From contig CAMPET010000008.1 of assembly GCA_946803715.1 (NCBI GenBank), forward strand, positions 161,843 to 183,062: a stretch of 21,220 nucleotides of DNA. Direction: 5' to 3'. The translations under genes were made by a program, and so were the position numbers. Position 1 is the stretch's first letter. The number at the start of each line of letters is the position of its first letter. Positions 1 to 8,441 of this stretch are shown piece after piece. The notes beneath the pieces are model-generated. The model worked only from the letters and a program-made list of their open reading frames with translations. It did not search any database and was not told the origin of the DNA. Source of the stretch: Beroe ovata (Eukaryota > Ctenophora > Nuda > Beroida > Beroidae).

Positions 1-44
1 GTGTGTGTGTGTGTGTGTGTGTGTCTGTGTCTGTGTCTGTGTTT
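1..44. repeat. (GT)n / (GTGTCT)n microsatellite at left edge
   Basis: (GT) dinucleotides to about 24, then three GTGTCT-type units. It sits inside the next ADAM intron and coincides with the window edge. Confidence 0.95.
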
Positions 45-70
45 AGGGTTGGGGTGTTTGGAGCACTCAC

Positions 71-206
71 ATTGCTTTCCTGTCCTCAGCCATCTTCTTC
101 AGATCGAACTTATGTTTCACGATGTAGACAACTAGCCCCACTACTATCGGAACGATGATGACTGCTATGCACAGCACTATTATTATCGTCTTGTAGCTGT
201 CAGAAT
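71..206 (-). CDS. ADAM transmembrane exon
   Basis: The exon encodes a short stalk (SDSYK), a hydrophobic span starting TIIIVLCIAVIIVPIVVG and ending near VVYIV, then a basic cytoplasmic start (KHKFDLKKMAEDRK). This topology marks the protein as membrane-anchored, not secreted. The exon stops at a GTGAGT donor (70-65); remaining tail exon(s) are outside the window. Confidence 0.92.
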
Positions 207-2174
207 CTGGGGATGTTCAAGGTGAATGAGTTGAAGTATCTGCTTTTTGCAGAAATAAGAGTACAGAATAACTTTGTGCTGGGAAATGATACAACACTCG
301 GCGAAGATCTATAACTTTGCAGAGAGAGGGATAGATAGCACTTTACTTTTCATCAGATGGAAAATAATGGGACCATCGCGCGTATATCAAAAGTAAACCA
401 ATCCCAGCCAAAAGGATAGATGGCAGCATCCAGAAATACTCCATTACAACGAGTAGATGTTATACAATAGCACAAAGTCCCGCACAAAAACACAGCTCAA
501 TGCACAACTCTGGAGGGTGCGCATATTTCGCTCATAGAGTGCGCTCATACTTACACGGGTGAGGACAGTCAGGTTGTGGATCTACAATCACATTGATGTT
601 ACGGGGTGTGCATTTACAATCACGATATAGCCCCAGAGAAAACAAGCAAAAGCTCTACTGAGTTGGTTATCATGACTAAAACCAAAGTTATGAGTCAATG
701 AGTCAGATTTCGCTAATTCAAGGTCACTCTCCTATTTCACCTAGTGGTCCTATCAAACTAAGACATGGTGACAACTAACCTGCTGACTCCTTGTCGAAAT
801 CGACGCAAAGATCGTTGCTCCAATACTTGTCACAGTGACACTGGTTAAAGTTGTTACACGTGCCGTGACCGCCACATTCCGTCCCGTTGATTGACGGGCA
901 CGTTTTCGGTGGCACATACGTACACTTCTTCCTGTGGATCACGTGTCATACAGTGTCACGTGTGTTACAGTTTTGTTACAGTTAGGTTACAGTTAGGAAC
1001 CAGGGACCAACAGTCGAAGTAGATCCTTACTGCTGCGAAACTCAATAACACATGTGCGTATTACTCAACGACAAATTGGTGACAGACTACTATACTCACT
1101 GCTGACAGAATCGGCCGTCGCCACACCAAGTGAAATCTAGCACCTGTCCCATGTCAATGAAGGTCACATCAGCATCTTCCTCACTTTCATTCGGTGTATA
1201 CTTCACTGTCCTGATTTATCATTGTGTGTCAACAGGTAGAATTGTTACACGTGAGATACCGTTCATAATATGATATGAATATGGACTATGATATGAATAT
1301 TGACTATGATATGAATATTGACTACTCACAAGCACGTGTATCGATGATCAGAAGGGTGATCGAACTTGTTCACCGACTCCCTCCCTTTCTCCTGGGCAAT
1401 TTGCCTAGCCTCCTCATAGTCTCTATCGAGCACTTGGCACTGTAGCAAGCCGCACATCTTGTCCCTAATAAGATACGCTGACAGTTCCCTCTCTCTCACA
1501 TAGGAACAGATCTCGATTCTCGTATTTTACCCCAGATCAGCTGTTCATTCCATATTAGCATGTTCATTGTTCATTATTTCATACAGCTAGGGCCGTGACT
1601 TACGCTTCCTTGCACTGGTAATAGAGCGGTTTTCCGTCACCACTTGCGTTTTCCTTGTAACCACAGTTTCCAATCCAGTTACTCCTCTGATAGTTCGAAT
1701 CCCAACATGCTTCATCGGCTTCACGCACCCTATTACCAAACACCCACTGAAACAGTGAAATGAACACAGGAATTATTATTGATCCATGTTACCCTAATGT
1801 AACATAGAGTTACATGTAACATGGAGTAACATGTAACATAAAGTTACATGTAACATGAGGTTATACGTAACATAGAGTTACCTGACATTGAGACCGGTGT
1901 GTCATACAATCACTAGCAGAACAGAAGCCAGGACTGCCACTGGAATCCTGACACTCTCTACCGTCTTGTTTGTACGTATCTCGCGGACACTGTGAATACA
2001 TTATCAGTGAGGTCACACATCGCAGTATAATTGAGATATGTGTGATATCTAGCAGCAAATGTGCAAATCGTACTGCTGAGTGAAGCCCATCACAAGTCTC
2101 CGCAAAATCACACTCCATCCCCTCCGTCTTAGCCCTGCACGGCGTGCCACGTGCCTGGAGCTGGCACTGAAATA

Positions 2175-2211
<37 letters not shown>

Positions 2212-3627
2212 NAATATATTCCAAGTAAATATAACAGATAGTTAACGTACTCTGTTTCTGTATATAGCTGACGACTGGTGTCCACTACCTCTCGTCGTTT
2301 ACGCGAGGTAAGTCCACGCCCACCCCACAATTATATTCCCCCTACCTACCTGGTCAGTGCAGCACGCTCCAGTGTAGCAACTACTCGTGTTCTTCAGCTG
2401 GCACGTGCCTACTTCACAACACGGGTCCAAGATGGGGCAGTCCTGGTCCGAACCACAGTCGCAACCCTCTCCTTCCTCCACAATGGCATTACCACAGACA
2501 GGACCATCGGGCGAGTGTAGCTCCAGGGGGGCGTTGAACAGACAACGGTGTTGTGATGTGTCCTCCAGTGTCCTCTGTTATACGGGAGAAAGTGGGGTGG
2601 TGAGCGGGGAGAAAGCGGGGTGGTGAGGGGGGAGAAGGGTATGGTGGCAGTGAGGAGGGAAAATATGGGGTGGTGAGGGGTAAGGAGGGGATGATGGCAT
2701 GAGGAGGGGGGTTGGAGTGAGGGGGTGAAAATGGAGTGTGGGGAGGTGATGGGATGGTGAGGGGTGAGGTGGGGTGAGGGGTTGATGGCATGAGGAGGGG
2801 ATGAGAAGGGGTGAATTCGCACATACCCGTGAACAGATACTGAAGTAGCTGTATTCCTTGTTCACTTGACTGAACATTATACACCTATCATCAGTACCAC
2901 AATAATCTGGCACTTTGTACCCACTTGATACGCTATCAGCGTCACCTGAATGGAGATAGAAGTTGCAGCACCGTAACCTAACACCCGGTGATCACAACTG
3001 CTATCCTAATGCCAAGATTGCAAAAACGCCGATCACAGGAGCGTGTACAATGTACATTGTACAATGTACAGTGCACAATGTACAGTGTATAGTGTACACG
3101 TTCTTGTACAGATATCAAGAGGCATAAGAACTTACATGGGCATTGGCATTTCCCATCCTTTGCAAACTTGTTAGCTGCATTGTTGTCATGGTACATGCCC
3201 AGCAAATGCCCAATCTCGTGGGTAATGAGGGTTGCCACGTAACTCTCACGATCAGATAGACCGTGAGCGGTAACCACGCCCACACTATTCAGTTTATCAC
3301 ACATGGTGCCAGTGTGAGCTGCACCAACCACGTTACGATCGTTTGGAGTACGCTCTTTGAAGGGATCACCACTGGAATGGACATTGGTTAGAACAAGAGT
3401 TAGGAGGTGTACGGACTGGTCTATCTGCACGAAACACCAGGATTTCGAATCGTTGTTTAACATGCTGCAAAGGTAACAGTTTTTTGCATAATAATTCAAG
3501 TGCACCTACGTGAGGATCAGTGTTAAATCACTTCCGGTCCCTTGATTTGAAATGAATGAGTTCCTCCTGTACTCTCCAATTTTGTTCAGGATAACACTGA
3601 AATAGCACGTTGAAGGGGGGGGGGGGN

Positions 3628-3673
<46 letters not shown>

Positions 3674-6600
3674 ATGCCGGCCAAATCTAGACCATAAACA
3701 ATATGTGAGCAATCCCTTACGGATAGGTATCTGGAAGAGTGAACTTGTTGGCCGACTGCCAAATCTCGAGATGGAACAAACAAGGGATGAGGTTGTAGGG
3801 TTTGTAACTGTCTGCTATATGGTTCACTACACGTTCCACCCAATCTGTTGTTTTCTGTATATTACGACCTGTCGATAAGAACGTTTTCATCATCGAGGGG
3901 TATAACTACTTCTACGATTGGTTTGTTTCCCTGTCTGAGTAGAATAACAAGGTACTCGACGATATATCTAACGGTGGTCTTGTCTTTCGGTTGAGTTGAA
4001 ATATTGGTATATACCTAATGTTATATGAAGTTGTCGATCTACAACAATAGACATTTCCATGTATCTTCTCTCTAGTTTATCCACATTAGCCCGCATAATC
4101 TGTTGATTGTCGAACTTGTATGATGTTATTGCTAATCGCTTACTCCGTTTGTGCTGGCTCTTTAACGTCGTTTCTGGATGAAAAGTACGGTTATATTATG
4201 TGCTTATTGTCGAGTTGTCGTCATATATATTTTTCGTTGAGTTGTCGTTATATCATGCTCAAAAGTCACTGGCTTTCGTTATTATGCTTCATATTGTTGA
4301 CAGAGTGAAGTGAGTATGGGTCAACACGATAGTGTCGGTCACGTCCCAAACCTGGCTGTATATGGTCGATGGTATGTGCTTCATTAAACGTGGGGAGTGT
4401 GCTGAGTGTGTGGGTACGTTTCATCTTATCAACTAGCGCAGCTGTATACTCTGTGGGATCAACCCCATAGTCAGAGTGACTGTCTCTGTGGTAGTTGTCG
4501 GCACTGGACTTTCTGACTGGTTCTATGTGGTAGAAGTGCCTACCCCACCTAATTATACCCCTGAAACAATCGGAGTTTTTAGATCATATCAATCACAAGA
4601 GTAGTAAGTAGCGACTTGTTGTTCACTGCTCAGTAACAACAAGTAGGGAAAGACGTCATGTGATTTTCAACGTATACAGACCTCAAACCGTCACAGTTAC
4701 TGAGAGCAACACTTGAGGCATTGTAACCAATCACTGTGCCGTGATATTGGCATGACCTTGCTTTTCGTGTTGCCACTAAATTCCCATCTGCGTCTTGTGT
4801 GTACACTTTATACGTACTTGATACCTCTCTGTAAGGGCGTTTCCATGTTTCATCACGTGATGTTATTTTTCAGCGAGGGTTGAATCATAGATCACGAATC
4901 ATGAGTTTATGTATCCTAAGCGTGATTTCACACGTGATTTTCTGCGGTTTATGTCACTTCTAAAGTTAGAAGCTGATGCAATAATTATCACCGAATGAGA
5001 CGGAATTGTCTGAAAATAGGTGTGAGCGACCGCGCGCAAGTGTGCTGCATAATACATCTAATATGCTGAGAAGCGCGGACAATACATATTGGGATGCATT
5101 CGGTACCGCGCGTTCCATAACCGACATGGAGACTTCATGGTGGACTCCAGAGTCACTCGTTATTACTCGGTATAATAATGCATGATCCCGTACTGTCAAC
5201 AGCTGGTATTAAACAAATTATAACAGATCGTTCATAACATGTTCGCTACAGAGATTCAGGGTAAGTTTTCACGAACGTAAACGATCGATTGAATCATACG
5301 GATCGACAGTTGGGAATCATTGGAATGCGGAATGTTATTACATACCGGTTTCTCTCTAACAGCAATGATACATCGGTTGAATTTACAGATAATCCGATCG
5401 TTAACGAATCCCCGTTCTGAAAAGAAGATCATACTATTGTCATGAATTACAAATTACAGTGTGGCTGTTTGGGCTTTTTGCCGTTTGTCAATGAAAATTT
5501 GTTATAGGTTAAGAGTAAACCAGTGAGACATTATCATTCTGTATTGGATGTCCCGTTATTAATTTGTACTTCAATGATTCTGACGATTTTAATGATTTTG
5601 ACATACATTGGAGGAGACCAGCTACTCAGAATGATAATGCTGGGAGTTATTATGGTGAGTGTCGCTATGGTAACGCTCGCAGATCTTCACGTGCCAAGGC
5701 ATTTTCCACTGTAGCAAATGCTGGCTCTCTCGTAAAACGCTGTGTGTGTGTGTGTGACACCACACACACGCACACACAGATGAATACATGTGTAAAAGCT
5801 GCCCCGGAAGTGAAATAATGTTGTCTCATCTCCAATCGTACAGATTCTGTGTAAATAACAATTTGTTGGATTCATTGATAAACCGTGTGACATCTTATCA
5901 GTTATCAGTAAGAAGAGATGACATAATCGAATTTCAAGATGATCAAATCATGATCAATGCCCCACTTCATATTGATATGAGACATATGATCATGATCTAG
6001 CTCGTCATATGACATCTCGAGAGCCGTGTTTATCAATGGTTTAAATCAATCACATTATGATTAGGGAGGTGTGGGGGCTGTGTTTAAGACATTGGGCGTA
6101 TGGGATGGGATATATTTGGACATTACACCACCAACAACAATATGATACCACGGGCACCAAACACAGAAATTATAATGAATAATAATAATAATATCGCTAT
6201 TGTGCCCCATCATGATGTTAAAAAGATTGGATAATACTGCAACATAGTGCCACACAATTCGGACATAATGTCGCCATGATCATCAGCACAAGATGATAAA
6301 GCAATGAACACCACTCGTTGATCGAAATATTAACAGCGCTTGACACCCAGGAATGTTCTGATGAGAGATGATCTAATGTCACAAGGAAATGAGGGGTGAT
6401 GTTGCCATTTGATACCGTGAAACTTCCGTAACCGAGATAATAGAACCCAGTGCTGTTCACGGCATCAATACTCTGAGTTTTACCACACAAAACACGACTG
6501 GGATTATCAGCTGGGATTTCACGTACCAAATCATGTTACCAAATGTTACCAAATGTGTTATCACTTGTTACCAAATCATGGAATCACTTGTTACCAAATG

Positions 6601-7095
6601 TGAGATGAAACGCGTATTCAACAGATTTTATCTGATCAATGTTGGTAATGGGGGTGATTGGAATACATTTCACTTACCAAACTGATATTTGAAATCTTGG
6701 GATTGACGTAGAATAGCACTGTGCCCGAACAGTCTGAAATGTGACGATCAGTAAAACAAAGAAGAAGAAAATTACAATGTCATTGTGTGTTACCATTGGT
6801 AACACACACTGAATAGTGAATACTGCAAAAACCAAAACAATAAGCATAACACAAAGGCGACCAACGCAAATTCGCGTCACACTACATAACGAGACGAACA
6901 ATAAGACCCTGACTGTAACACGACGAGCAGTAACTCTGAGGAGTGAAACACGAATAACGTAGTAAGTAACACGTAGGAAGTAACACGAAGTAAGTAACAC
7001 GGAGTAAGTAACACGGAGTAAGTAACACGGAGTAAGTAACACTTACCTGATATAGCGGTAAGGAGAGGAATGAGGATGATAGTTGAGAGTAACAT
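71..7095 (-). CDS. Membrane-anchored ADAM metalloprotease-disintegrin, spliced, 3' end beyond window
   Basis: Predicted type I membrane protein that cleaves cell-surface or extracellular proteins and may bind adhesion receptors. Exons in transcript order: 7047-7095, 6678-6733, 5346-5416, 4682-4828, 4326-4560, 4015-4099, 3721-3868, 3510-3596, 3136-3371, 2827-2945, 2350-2574, 2074-2166, 1882-1989, 1604-1746, 1330-1464, 1100-1210, 780-931, 71-206. All have GT...AG borders and phases that join without a frameshift, giving at least 778 residues. Domain order is signal peptide, prodomain, catalytic domain with HEIGHLLGMYHD (about residues 344-355) and met-turn CIM (393-395), disintegrin, cysteine-rich, EGF-like, transmembrane. 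This is the canonical ADAM order, and all zinc ligands plus the catalytic Glu are present, so it should be active. The exon ending at 71 has a GTGAGT donor, so the cytoplasmic tail continues off the left edge. The border at 4326 is the least certain: no strong donor is visible, and a splice joining near 4350 to about 4083 is an alternative. I cannot assign it to a particular vertebrate ADAM. Confidence 0.93.
555..581 (-). CDS. Candidate 27-nt microexon of the ADAM juxtamembrane stalk
   Basis: A 27-base segment has an excellent donor (GTAAGTATGAG, 554-544) and a GATTGTAG acceptor, with phase 1 at both ends. It therefore adds nine residues (reading DPQPDCPHPY across the junctions) between the EGF module and the transmembrane segment without changing frame. 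It includes one extra Cys. Inclusion, skipping or both cannot be decided from DNA. Confidence 0.5.
780..931 (-). CDS. ADAM EGF-like exon
   Basis: The exon completes a Gln codon and reads KKCTYVPPKTC, then TECGGHGTCNNFNQCHCDKY, a compact EGF-like module with C-x3-GxGxCxx...CxC spacing. It ends phase 1 before a GTTAGT donor, compatible both with direct joining to 71-206 and with the 27-nt microexon at 555-581. Confidence 0.9.
1100..1746 (-). CDS. ADAM cysteine-rich domain exons (1604-1746, 1330-1464, 1100-1210)
   Basis: Exon 1604-1746 gives WVFGNRVREADEACWDSN and NCGYKEN; exon 1330-1464 gives KMCGLLQCQVLDRD; exon 1100-1210 gives the acidic strand YTPNESEEDADVTFIDMGQ and the CGDGRFCQ block before the EGF module. 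These match the ADAM cysteine-rich domain, including the CG.LQC motif, which helps substrate selection in the family. Phases: 0 in, 2 out at all three donors. Confidence 0.92.
1269..1325. repeat. 18-bp tandem repeat, about three copies, in an ADAM intron
   Basis: The unit ATGATATGAATATTGACT is repeated about three times with one or two changes, ending close to the donor of exon 1330-1464. Confidence 0.8.
1797..1880. repeat. GTTACATGTAACAT palindromic tandem repeat in an ADAM intron
   Basis: Several degenerate copies of AGTTACATGTAACATG, each centred on the palindrome TTACATGTAA, fill most of intron 1747-1881 up to the donor of exon 1882-1989. Confidence 0.8.
1882..2574 (-). CDS. ADAM disintegrin domain exons (2350-2574, 2074-2166, 1882-1989)
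   Basis: All three exons are phase 0 at both ends. They read RCLFNAPLE, then CGNAIVEEGEGCDCGS, paired CC motifs (DPCCEVGTC, GACCTDQ), the disintegrin loop CRAKTEGMECDFAETCDG and the closing CPRDTYKQDGREC. The loop has ECD, as in most cellular ADAMs, and no RGD, so any integrin binding would be of the non-RGD kind. Exon 2074-2166 ends at an unusual GTACGA donor. Confidence 0.93.
2178..2212. repeat. (GT)n microsatellite ending in an N
   Basis: About 17 GT units just upstream (in transcript sense) of the exon 2074-2166 acceptor, ending in an N at 2212. True repeat length is unknown. Confidence 0.95.
2583..2818. repeat. G-rich imperfect minisatellite in an ADAM intron
   Basis: Repeated GGGGTGGTGAGG-type units with many runs of four or more G on the plus strand, C-rich in the ADAM transcript. 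The run pattern near 2594-2632 meets the usual G-quadruplex rule. It fills almost the whole intron 2575-2826 and gives long spurious ORFs on the minus strand. Confidence 0.85.
2827..4099 (-). CDS. ADAM catalytic (reprolysin M12B) domain exons
   Basis: Exons 4015-4099, 3721-3868, 3510-3596, 3136-3371 and 2827-2945. The domain begins with RRYMEMSIVVDRQL (the family's 'KYVE.vvV.D' strand), continues WVERVVNHIADSY and LEIW, then VGAAHTGTMC and SVGVVTAH, then the zinc site HEIGHLLGMYHD, and ends with CIMFSQ and FSICSR. Between zinc site and met-turn there is a cysteine-containing stretch (KCQCPCDADS...YCGTDDRC) that is longer than I expect for the family. Intron 3597-3720 contains a homopolymer assembly gap. 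The 3372-3509 intron must be removed, because reading through from exon 3510-3596 meets a stop. Confidence 0.93.
3046..3102. repeat. TGTACA-rich palindromic repeat in an ADAM intron
   Basis: Alternating GTACAATGTACA units form overlapping self-complementary stretches, about 35 bases from the donor of exon 3136-3371. Confidence 0.8.
3615..3672. other. Homopolymer assembly gap: G run, N, then C run
   Basis: A run of 12 G, an N at 3627, then about 45 C. A G run meeting a C run across an N is most simply an assembly join between poorly read homopolymers in intron 3597-3720; length and order here are unreliable. Confidence 0.85.
4326..6733 (-). CDS. ADAM prodomain exons (6678-6733, 5346-5416, 4682-4828, 4326-4560)
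   Basis: Exons 2 and 3 join in phase 0 to read ...ISLNGDSLTIGLSVN..., then LLLERN, matching the beta-rich start of ADAM prodomains. Exon 4 carries the conserved pair of cysteines in CQYHGTVIGY and LSNCDGLRG. Exon 5 carries the FYHIEPV block typical of the family. Exon 5 (78 codons) contains no cysteine, so the usual cysteine-switch residue is not visible. RHYR closes exon 5 and KLERR lies early in exon 6; either could be the convertase cleavage region. Intron 2 (5417-6677, 1261 bases) is the longest in the gene. Confidence 0.85.
5742..5780. repeat. Inverted GT/CA dinucleotide hairpin
   Basis: A (TG)n run is followed after a short spacer by a (CA)n run, so the strand can fold back. It lies in ADAM intron 2. 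Confidence 0.8.
6532..6602. repeat. GTTACCAAATG short tandem repeats
   Basis: Five copies of TTACCAAAT(G/C) at irregular spacing in ADAM intron 2. Read on the minus strand each contains ATTTGGTAAC, a splice-donor look-alike. Confidence 0.75.
6960..7040. repeat. 14-bp AGTAAGTAACACGG tandem repeat in ADAM intron 1
   Basis: Three near-exact and several degenerate copies abut the donor of ADAM exon 1. They explain the repetitive frames seen on the minus strand here. Confidence 0.85.
7047..7095 (-). CDS. ADAM exon 1: start codon and signal peptide
   Basis: ATG at 7095-7093 opens MLLSTIILIPLLTAIS, a hydrophobic leader of 16 codons plus one base, followed by a strong GTAAGT donor (7046-7041). The phase-1 end joins exactly to exon 2 (6678-6733), which starts by completing an Asp codon. 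The leader fits a secretory signal peptide. Assignment to the ADAM gene rests on phase agreement through exons 2 and 3 and on the prodomain-like peptide they make. Confidence 0.75.
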
Positions 7096-8274
7096 GTTAC
7101 ACAGGATTATAGGTGTAACAGTGTGAGACACAGTGTGCGTCGCAGTGAGTGTGTGTGTGGGGCACACAGAGAGGTATAAGGATGTACTAGGGAAAGAAGT
7201 AAGTGTGTTCAGCACACACACACACACTACGATAGCATCATCCTAGCAGGAGAGTAGTGGGTTACAGAGTACCTTTGTGTTTGGTGATGTCAATATTACA
7301 TATCACAACTTACATGACCCTATTCTTACATACAGCATTACATGCAACTGCAAAAACTAGGATCATACCTATGATATGAGCATGTCATGCCTAGTTTAAA
7401 AATAGGTATTACCAAATCTCACAGGGTACAGGAATATACTGTTTAAATAACGAACCAAAGTTAAAGTAGGCAGTTAACTCGCTAATGAACGCACTAAGTA
7501 GATAATTCGCGGCAGTTAGTTGAATAGGTAATACACACGTATAACATAATGCATCATTCACAGTATAACCAACTTCAATGAAACTTGACTAGAATAATTA
7601 CCGATGTAATATAACTGATTTTTATTCTCCTGCTAATTATGAAATCGTAGCTTGTGCATAGCACGTTGCAGAAAGATTGATCGCATATTGGCTTATGGAG
7701 AAAAACAAGCGAAAATAGCATTAGAAGGTAGGATTAATCATAGGATTAATAGGTAGGATTAATCAAAATTTGTAGAGTTTTCGGCTGAAAAGTACACACG
7801 AAACATCTCGATCAAATCTTACAATGAGCAGGTATGTACCCAAAGTTGCATCAAGGTATCACGCCCATTTTCTAGACTCTTGGGCGGCGAAAAGTTGGGA
7901 ACAATTTGAGGACAGCTACACGGACTACCTCAAGATAGAACACATAATTGATGCTACATCACTAAATAAATAGTGTTTCAAAATAATCAACATCTACGGA
8001 CTAAATTGGGTTGTACCTTAATTATTACAAATAACGATGTGCAGTGAGCAGTGTGCACTAATAATAACGGGTAAAAACTAAAAAAAAACGGGCACAGACA
8101 ACAAATATTGGAACAACGGTCATGCGACCCAAATCTAATTTCCCCCGGGTATAATTATTGTAAGTGGTAGGAAGTTAATACTATATGACGAGGAACCATT
8201 ATTAAAACCTAGTCACACAGGAAGTTTACAAATGAGATCGTGTGGGAGTGTGTAGGAGTTAATCGAACTGTGCA
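7096..8274. other. ADAM upstream region, no gene
   Basis: Contains CA-rich patches at 7148-7160 and 7213-7227 and AT-rich unique sequence. No TATA box is obvious in the 150 bases before the ADAM ATG. Nothing else recognised apart from the GGATTAAT array. Confidence 0.6.
7731..7763. promoter_or_regulatory. Triple GGATTAAT (Otx/K50 homeodomain-like) sites
   Basis: GGATTAAT occurs at 7731-7738, 7743-7750 and 7756-7763, spaced 12-13 bases apart, about 640 bases upstream of the ADAM ATG. The motif matches the TAATCC core of K50 homeodomain proteins (Otx, Pitx, Goosecoid). The array could equally be a small tandem duplication. Confidence 0.35.
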
Positions 8275-8319
8275 GTGTGATGTCATGATGACGTCACATG
8301 ATTAATGATGACATCACAC
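8275..8319. promoter_or_regulatory. CRE/ATF-like palindrome cluster
   Basis: A perfect CRE, TGACGTCA (8289-8296), sits inside a 12-bp inverted repeat whose arms GTGTGATGTCAT (8275-8286) and ATGACATCACAC (8308-8319) each contain a CRE variant (TGATGTCA, TGACATCA). This makes three bZIP-type octamers in 45 bases, about 1.2 kb upstream of the ADAM start and 2.4 kb upstream of the GPCR promoter. Binding is inferred from motif only. Confidence 0.45.
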
Positions 8320-8352
8320 CATGAGTGTTGAGTAGACTCAGTATTGGGATCC

Positions 8353-8441
8353 AAGGGCGCACCCTATCGCATCACCCTCCCAGCTCTCACCTAGGTACCT
8401 ATGGTAGACAGCGGTCAGAAAGCCGGATTGGGTGCGCCCTT
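8353..8441. repeat. Foldback element with 12-bp inverted repeats
   Basis: AAGGGCGCACCC (8353-8364) and its exact complement (8430-8441) enclose 65 bases. The arms are GC-rich within AT-rich DNA. No clear target-site duplication was seen, so it may be a small foldback transposon remnant or a structural hairpin. Confidence 0.5.

Larger units (their letters stand above)
5417..6677. other. Long ADAM intron 2; no accepted gene
   Basis: It contains an AT-rich GATCAT-dense patch (about 5937-6000), an (AAT)n run near 6178-6192, short GTTACCAAAT repeats, and open stretches on both strands (plus near 5564-5740, minus 6218-6529). None has splice phases compatible with the ADAM exons. Confidence 0.6.

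Noticed and set aside
1685..1715. tRNA-like GTTCGAATCC string
   Set aside because: It lies within ADAM exon 1604-1746 and has no surrounding cloverleaf; no tRNA or rRNA gene was found in the window.
2409..2913. Long minus-strand proline/serine/histidine-rich ORFs
   Set aside because: They are translations of the C-rich side of the 2583-2818 minisatellite; the real disintegrin exon starts at 2574 in another register with proper splice sites.
2978..3505. Single 175-residue minus-strand ORF as one exon
   Set aside because: It runs through intron 3372-3509 at one end and past the donor at 3135 at the other; only its middle (3136-3371) is ADAM catalytic domain.
3872..4014. Open minus-strand stretch resembling an ADAM strand (YIVEYLVILL)
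   Set aside because: It lies inside intron 3869-4014. The exon 4015-4099 gives a better match (YMEMSIVVD) and correct phase; no donor lets this stretch join onward in frame.
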